NCBI GenBank assembly: GCA_947463975.1 | Contig: CANHUW010000059.1 | Span: 1-8,945 of the forward strand | Reading direction: 5' to 3' | From: Bacteroidota bacterium | GTDB lineage: Bacteria > Bacteroidota > Bacteroidia > Chitinophagales > Chitinophagaceae | DNA length: 8,945 nt | Shown here: one piece after another, positions 5,182 to 8,945 of the stretch | Position numbering within the stretch: the stretch's first letter is position 1 | Layout: each line of letters starts with the position of its first letter | Notes under the pieces: model-generated | Seen by the model: only the letters and a program-made list of their open reading frames with translations | Databases searched by the model: none | Told to the model about the DNA's origin: nothing | Position numbers and translations under genes: made by a program

Positions 5182-6558
5182 ATGGAGAGTATTTACGCAA
5201 CATCATTTGATTCAAAAAGCAGTGCCAAGGCAGTTGATTTAGATCATAGAAAAAAGATCAATTTCAATATAGGCAAATACAATGCTGTTGTTCCAAAAGG
5301 TAAACTACAATTTACAGATTTAAATCGCGTAAGAGAATTATCAAAAAATAGAAAATGGGAAGCCATTGAACATTTGGATTTACATCTTACTCAATTTGAA
5401 AATCAAATTACTAAAAGAGGTGCCAAGGTTTTTTGGGCAGAGGATAGTGAACAAGCATTAAGTTTTATTGGAGAAATTTGTAAAGAAAAATCTTGTACAT
5501 CACTGGTGAAGAGTAAGAGTATGGTTACGGAAGAGATTCATTTAAATGCATATTTAGAATCAATTGGAGTGGAGAGTGTAGAGACAGATTTAGGTGAGTA
5601 TATTCAACAATTAGATGGAGAAGCTCCTTATCATATTGTTACACCTGCGATGCATAAAAGCAAAGAGGATGTCGCAAAATTATTTGCCGAAAAATTAGGG
5701 ACAGATATCAATATGACACCAGAGGAATTGACTTTGGTTGCGAGAAAAAATTTAAGAGAAAAATATACACAGGCGGAAATAGGTGTTACGGGGGCAAACT
5801 TTATTATTTCTGATGTTGGCGCCATTGCTGTTACAGAGAATGAAGGAAATGCTAGATTGTCTGCAGCTTGGCCAAAAACACATATTGTTATTGTAGGTAT
5901 TGAAAAGGTAATCCCATCTATCAACGATTTGGGTTTGTTCTGGCCATTATTGTCAACTTTTGGAACTGGTCAGCAAGTAACTGTTTACAATAGCATTATC
6001 TCTGGTCCAAAAAAAGAAGATGAGACAGATGGTCCTGAAGAAATGTATGTGATTTTATTGGATAATGGTCGTACAGAATTATTAGCGAATGCGAAAAGCA
6101 GGGAGGCTTTATATTGTATACGATGCGGTGCTTGTTTGAATGCTTGTCCTGTATATAAAAATATTGGCGGACATGCTTATGAGACGACTTACAGTGGCCC
6201 TATTGGCAGTGTCATTACACCACATTTAAGAGGAATGCATGATTATAAGCATTTAAGTTATGCCTCTAGTTTATGTGGTAATTGCACAGAAGTGTGTCCA
6301 GTTAAAATCAATCTACATGAATTGCTTTTGGATAATCGAAGAGAAGCAGTGATTGAAGGAGAAAGTAGTTTTGCTGAAAAATTTGCTTGGAAAATGTGGA
6401 AGCAGGCTTCATTAAGTAGAACGCTCATGAACCAGGGGAATGCTCCAATAAAAAATTGGGTCATCAATAAAATGTTTAAAGGCTGGTCTGATAAAAGAAG
6501 TCCATTAGAATTCCCTAAGAAAACATTTAATCAACTTTGGAAAGAGCAACATAAGTAA
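5182..6558 (+). CDS. lutB: LutB/YkgF-family iron-sulfur protein of L-lactate oxidation
   Basis: A 458-residue protein with an N-terminal LUD domain (about 70-300) followed by a ferredoxin-like dicluster region and a C-terminal helical tail. LUD signatures are KSKSMVTEEIHLN (110-122), HIVTPAMHKS (151-160), GVTGANFIISDVGAIAVTEN (201-220) and GIEKV (239-243). The Fe-S ligands are C312-x2-C315-x2-C318-x3-C322-P and C365-x2-C368-x3-C372-P, seven cysteines in the usual LutB pattern. With LutA and LutC, LutB oxidises L-lactate to pyruvate in the cytoplasm. Neither partner is next to this gene here, so they must be encoded elsewhere, or this paralogue acts differently. The ATG at 5182 follows DUF3109 by 10 bases, just after a perfect TAnnTTTG box. 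The stop is 3 bases from the stop of the convergent transporter gene. Length is close to the family norm. The family call is strong; the exact substrate is inferred. Confidence 0.93.
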   Translation: MESIYATSFDSKSSAKAVDLDHRKKINFNIGKYNAVVPKGKLQFTDLNRVRELSKNRKWEAIEHLDLHLTQFENQITKRGAKVFWAEDSEQALSFIGEICKEKSCTSLVKSKSMVTEEIHLNAYLESIGVESVETDLGEYIQQLDGEAPYHIVTPAMHKSKEDVAKLFAEKLGTDINMTPEELTLVARKNLREKYTQAEIGVTGANFIISDVGAIAVTENEGNARLSAAWPKTHIVIVGIEKVIPSINDLGLFWPLLSTFGTGQQVTVYNSIISGPKKEDETDGPEEMYVILLDNGRTELLANAKSREALYCIRCGACLNACPVYKNIGGHAYETTYSGPIGSVITPHLRGMHDYKHLSYASSLCGNCTEVCPVKINLHELLLDNRREAVIEGESSFAEKFAWKMWKQASLSRTLMNQGNAPIKNWVINKMFKGWSDKRSPLEFPKKTFNQLWKEQHK

Positions 6559-6561
6559 TCC

Positions 6562-7491
6562 TTACATTCCGTCTGCATCTGAAACTGCTTCTACTGGATC
6601 TTTTTGTTTCTTCAAACTATTGTTCACCAAGTATACTCCTGTTAATGTACAAATAGTACCTACAATACTATTCCAACTCATTTCTTCTTTAAGTAAAAGA
6701 GATCCAACCCAAATGGCTACGATTGGGTTAATATAAGCGTATAAAGAAGCAATAGATGCTTGCAAATGCTTCATGCTATAAATAAAAGAAATAAAAGCAA
6801 AAATAGAACCTCCAATGACCATATAAGCAATGACTCCCCATGAAATTGCTGGAATCTCTGTAATGGGAATATAATTTCCAGAAAGAAAGGTGAACATTCC
6901 CATAGTGATGGCACTGATCAACATTTGCCATCCAATAGAGTAGTATGGGTTGATATCCATTTTGGTTCTTGAGATAATAATCGATCCAACACTCCAAGTT
7001 AGCATGGCAAACATAGAAAGACCAACACCTAATGCATAATGTCCACCATGAACTTGTAGGCTGTCTTTATAAAAAATAAAACCAATACCCAATAAACCTA
7101 ATAATAGGCCCAGCATGGTTTGTGGGGTGATACGAATGGCTTTATAATAAAACCTTTCTATAAGTACCACAGATAAAGGATACAATGCAGCTATTAAAGC
7201 TGCCAATCCACTGGTTATAAATTGTAATCCATACGTAGCTATGCCATTAGAAGATACAAACATTAGAAAAGCCATTGGAATCAACCACTTAAATTGTTGA
7301 GCGGTTGGAAGCTTTTCTTTTTTAACGAGTAGAAAAAATAAAATATATATACTGCCTCCAAAAAATTGTCTAATACTCGCTAACTCAAAAGCGGGCATAT
7401 GATTGATACCCATCTTGCTAGCTACCCATGTAGTTCCCCAAACAATACTTGTTACAGTCAGGGCTAGGTATGCTTTTTTTTGGTGAGACAT
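6562..7491 (-). CDS. EamA-domain DMT-superfamily transporter (probable metabolite exporter)
   Basis: A 309-residue inner-membrane protein with ten predicted helices in two EamA repeats. The approximate helices are 7-26, 36-56, 69-87, 93-111, 125-141, 152-173, 184-203, 217-237, 246-266 and 275-291. The repeat signatures are clear: SIVWGTTWVASK near the start, AALYPLSVVLIE (101-112) at the end of repeat 1, and YAYINPIVAIWVGSLLLKEE (251-270) in repeat 2. Members of this 10-TMS drug/metabolite exporter family move amino acids, nucleosides or other metabolites, and the substrate cannot be read from the sequence. It starts at ATG 7491, only 7 bases after the purH stop, so it is probably expressed with purH. 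A link to purine metabolites is tempting, but operon position alone does not support it. Eight A residues in a row fall in codons 4-6. It is convergent with lutB. Confidence 0.93.
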   Translation of the reverse strand: MSHQKKAYLALTVTSIVWGTTWVASKMGINHMPAFELASIRQFFGGSIYILFFLLVKKEKLPTAQQFKWLIPMAFLMFVSSNGIATYGLQFITSGLAALIAALYPLSVVLIERFYYKAIRITPQTMLGLLLGLLGIGFIFYKDSLQVHGGHYALGVGLSMFAMLTWSVGSIIISRTKMDINPYYSIGWQMLISAITMGMFTFLSGNYIPITEIPAISWGVIAYMVIGGSIFAFISFIYSMKHLQASIASLYAYINPIVAIWVGSLLLKEEMSWNSIVGTICTLTGVYLVNNSLKKQKDPVEAVSDADGM

Positions 7492-7498
7492 TTTTCAA

Positions 7499-8945
7499 TT
7501 AATGTTTGAAATGTCTCAAGCCAGTAATCACCATTGCTAATCCATTGGTAACACAATATTCAATACTGTCTTTATCTCTTACAGAACCTCCTGGTTGAAT
7601 AAATGATTGTATTCCCGCTTGGTGTGAAATTTTAACACAATCATCAAATGGGAAGAATGCATCAGAAGCAAGACTTGCTCCATTTAAATCAAAATTAAAT
7701 TGCTTTGCTTTTTCAATGGCATGTCTTAGTGCATCTACTCTTGAAGTCTGTCCGCAACCTTTTCCAACCAATTGCTTATTCTTGATTAAAGCAATAGCAT
7801 TACTTTTTAAATGCTTGCAGATAATATTTCCAAAAATTAAATCTTCTTTTTCTGCATCAGTGCAAGGTCTTGCACCAACTTCATCCCAGTTGGCATAATT
7901 GCCTGCATCAATGCCTTGCTCTAATGTGCCATTTAAAATAGATTTTTGTTGGGTAGCTTTAAATGAAACACCTTCTTTTGTTTCCAATAAGATTCTATTT
8001 TTCTTCGCAGATAAAATAGTAATGGCTTCTTGATCAAAAGCGGGCGCAATCAATACTTCAAAAAAGATTTCCTGAATAGCTTCTGCAGTCGCTTTATCAA
8101 TAGTGCCATTGGTTACCAATACACCACCAAAAGCACTTTCAGGATCTCCGGCTAAAGCCGCTGTCCAGCTTTCTAATACGGTAGCTCTTTGTGCAACACC
8201 ACATACATTAGTATGTTTAATGATGGCAAAGCTTGTTTTAGGTAACTCTGCAATAATTGCTATTGCTGCATCAACATCCACTAAATTATTATAAGATAAT
8301 TCTTTGCCGTTTAATTGTGTAAACCAGTTGTCTAAATTGCCGTAAAAATGTGCAATTTGATGTGGGTTCTCTCCATATCTTAGGGTCTTGCCTGTAATAG
8401 GGTTAAAGTAATTATTTATAGCAATATCATACTGCATCACTACTTCAAATGCTTTTGCAGCAAATGCTTTTCTTTGATCCAAATTTGTAGATCCTTTTTG
8501 ATGGATCAATAATTGATTCAATCTTGCATAATCTTCTTTAGCAGACAATACCACTAAGTCGCGGAAATTTTTTGCTGCGGCACGAATCATGGAAGGGCCT
8601 CCAATATCTATCTTTTCAATAATTAACTGCTCTTCTGTGGTATTTCTTACCGTTTCTTCAAATGGGTAAAGGTCCACAATCACTAAGTCCAATGCAGGAA
8701 TATTGAATTGAGCCATTTCTTGTAAATCCTGCTCTTCATATCTTCTACCTAAAATACCTCCAAAAACAGAGGGATGTAAGGTTTTTACACGACCTCCTAA
8801 AATAGAAGGATATCCAGTTACGGATTCTACAGCAACACATGGGATCCCCAAATCTTCTAAAAATTTTTGCGTACCACCTGTTGAATAAATGGTAATATGT
8901 AAACTTTGTAAGGTTCTAGCTAATGGCTCTAAGCCGTCTTTGTAG
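7499..8945 (-). CDS. purH: Bifunctional AICAR transformylase/IMP cyclohydrolase PurH, 5' end beyond the window
   Basis: PurH performs the last two steps of de novo IMP synthesis: formylation of AICAR with 10-formyl-THF, then ring closure to IMP. About 481 codons are visible. The frame is open to the window edge (first complete codon at 8944-8942), so roughly 25 N-terminal residues are missing. The cyclohydrolase (MGS-like) domain shows STGGT (8884-8870) and, further on, the GRVKTLHPSVFGGIL segment. The transformylase domain carries LRYGENPHQ, the catalytic Lys-His pair in KHTNVCG (8218-8198), ESAFGGVLV, SDAFFPFDD and QPGGSVRD. Catalytic motifs are intact. A TTG at 8851-8849 could be taken as a start, but it is an internal leucine, because conserved residues, including STGGT, lie upstream of it. 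The transporter gene follows 7 bases after the TAA. No promoter is visible since the 5' end is outside. Confidence 0.97.
   Translation of the reverse strand, partial: YKDGLEPLARTLQSLHITIYSTGGTQKFLEDLGIPCVAVESVTGYPSILGGRVKTLHPSVFGGILGRRYEEQDLQEMAQFNIPALDLVIVDLYPFEETVRNTTEEQLIIEKIDIGGPSMIRAAAKNFRDLVVLSAKEDYARLNQLLIHQKGSTNLDQRKAFAAKAFEVVMQYDIAINNYFNPITGKTLRYGENPHQIAHFYGNLDNWFTQLNGKELSYNNLVDVDAAIAIIAELPKTSFAIIKHTNVCGVAQRATVLESWTAALAGDPESAFGGVLVTNGTIDKATAEAIQEIFFEVLIAPAFDQEAITILSAKKNRILLETKEGVSFKATQQKSILNGTLEQGIDAGNYANWDEVGARPCTDAEKEDLIFGNIICKHLKSNAIALIKNKQLVGKGCGQTSRVDALRHAIEKAKQFNFDLNGASLASDAFFPFDDCVKISHQAGIQSFIQPGGSVRDKDSIEYCVTNGLAMVITGLRHFKH

Noticed and set aside
5631..5924. Open frame on the minus strand inside lutB
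   Set aside because: It lies wholly within the conserved LUD domain of lutB and shows no family features of its own. The minus-strand frame at 6258-6467 is rejected for the same reason.
7716..8294. Two short plus-strand open frames inside purH
   Set aside because: Both are antisense to conserved PurH motifs and have composition expected of a reverse-strand shadow.
8849..8851. TTG as the start codon of purH
   Set aside because: The frame continues upstream to the window edge and encodes conserved PurH residues, including STGGT, so this codon is an internal leucine.
1..8945. Search for mobile elements, CRISPR arrays, tRNA or rRNA genes, toxin-antitoxin or defence genes
   Set aside because: None was seen by eye: the window is nearly filled with recognisable housekeeping, gliding and metabolic genes, with no direct repeats, transposase motifs or clover-leaf structures noticed.

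Overview
The window looks like an ordinary chromosomal segment from an AT-rich member of the Bacteroidota. A gliding family such as Chitinophagaceae is a reasonable guess but is not proven. The main evidence is the mutY-gldE-gldD cluster, since GldD and GldE are known only from this phylum. Supporting evidence is a Bacteroidota-type HU with an atypical DNA-binding arm, a 31-residue COX24/AURKAIP1-like basic protein, a DUF3109 protein, TAnnTTTG-like promoter boxes, and the lack of Shine-Dalgarno sequences before the starts I examined.

Left part (1-1306, minus strand). This reads as one transcription unit: an HU-family DNA-binding protein, then a membrane-anchored TPR protein with a TTG start, then a very small, extremely basic protein (29-124) resembling the mitochondrial small-subunit protein mS38. 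The gaps are 26 and 28 bases. A 206-base, very AT-rich divergent region (1307-1512) separates this unit from the rightward genes.

Middle part (1513-6558, plus strand). Five closely spaced genes run rightward: the adenine glycosylase mutY, gldE (CNNM/CBS/CorC-type membrane protein, TTG start), gldD (lipoprotein overlapping gldE by 14 bases), a DUF3109 protein with nine cysteines, and a LutB/YkgF-type iron-sulfur protein of lactate oxidation. The ssb gene that often lies between mutY and gldE in this phylum is absent. LutB has no lutA or lutC beside it in the window.

Right part (6562-8945, minus strand). purH, the bifunctional enzyme of the last two steps of IMP synthesis, is cut off at its 5' end by the window edge. 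It is followed after 7 bases by a ten-helix EamA/DMT-family exporter. This pair converges on lutB with only 3 bases between the stop codons.

I found no mobile element, CRISPR array, tRNA, rRNA or evident defence locus, and no clear new biological system. The points most worth a second look are the tiny mS38-like gene and its HU/TPR context, the cysteine-rich DUF3109 protein beside LutB, the T9 tract in the gldD signal peptide, and the mutY-gldE junction without ssb.
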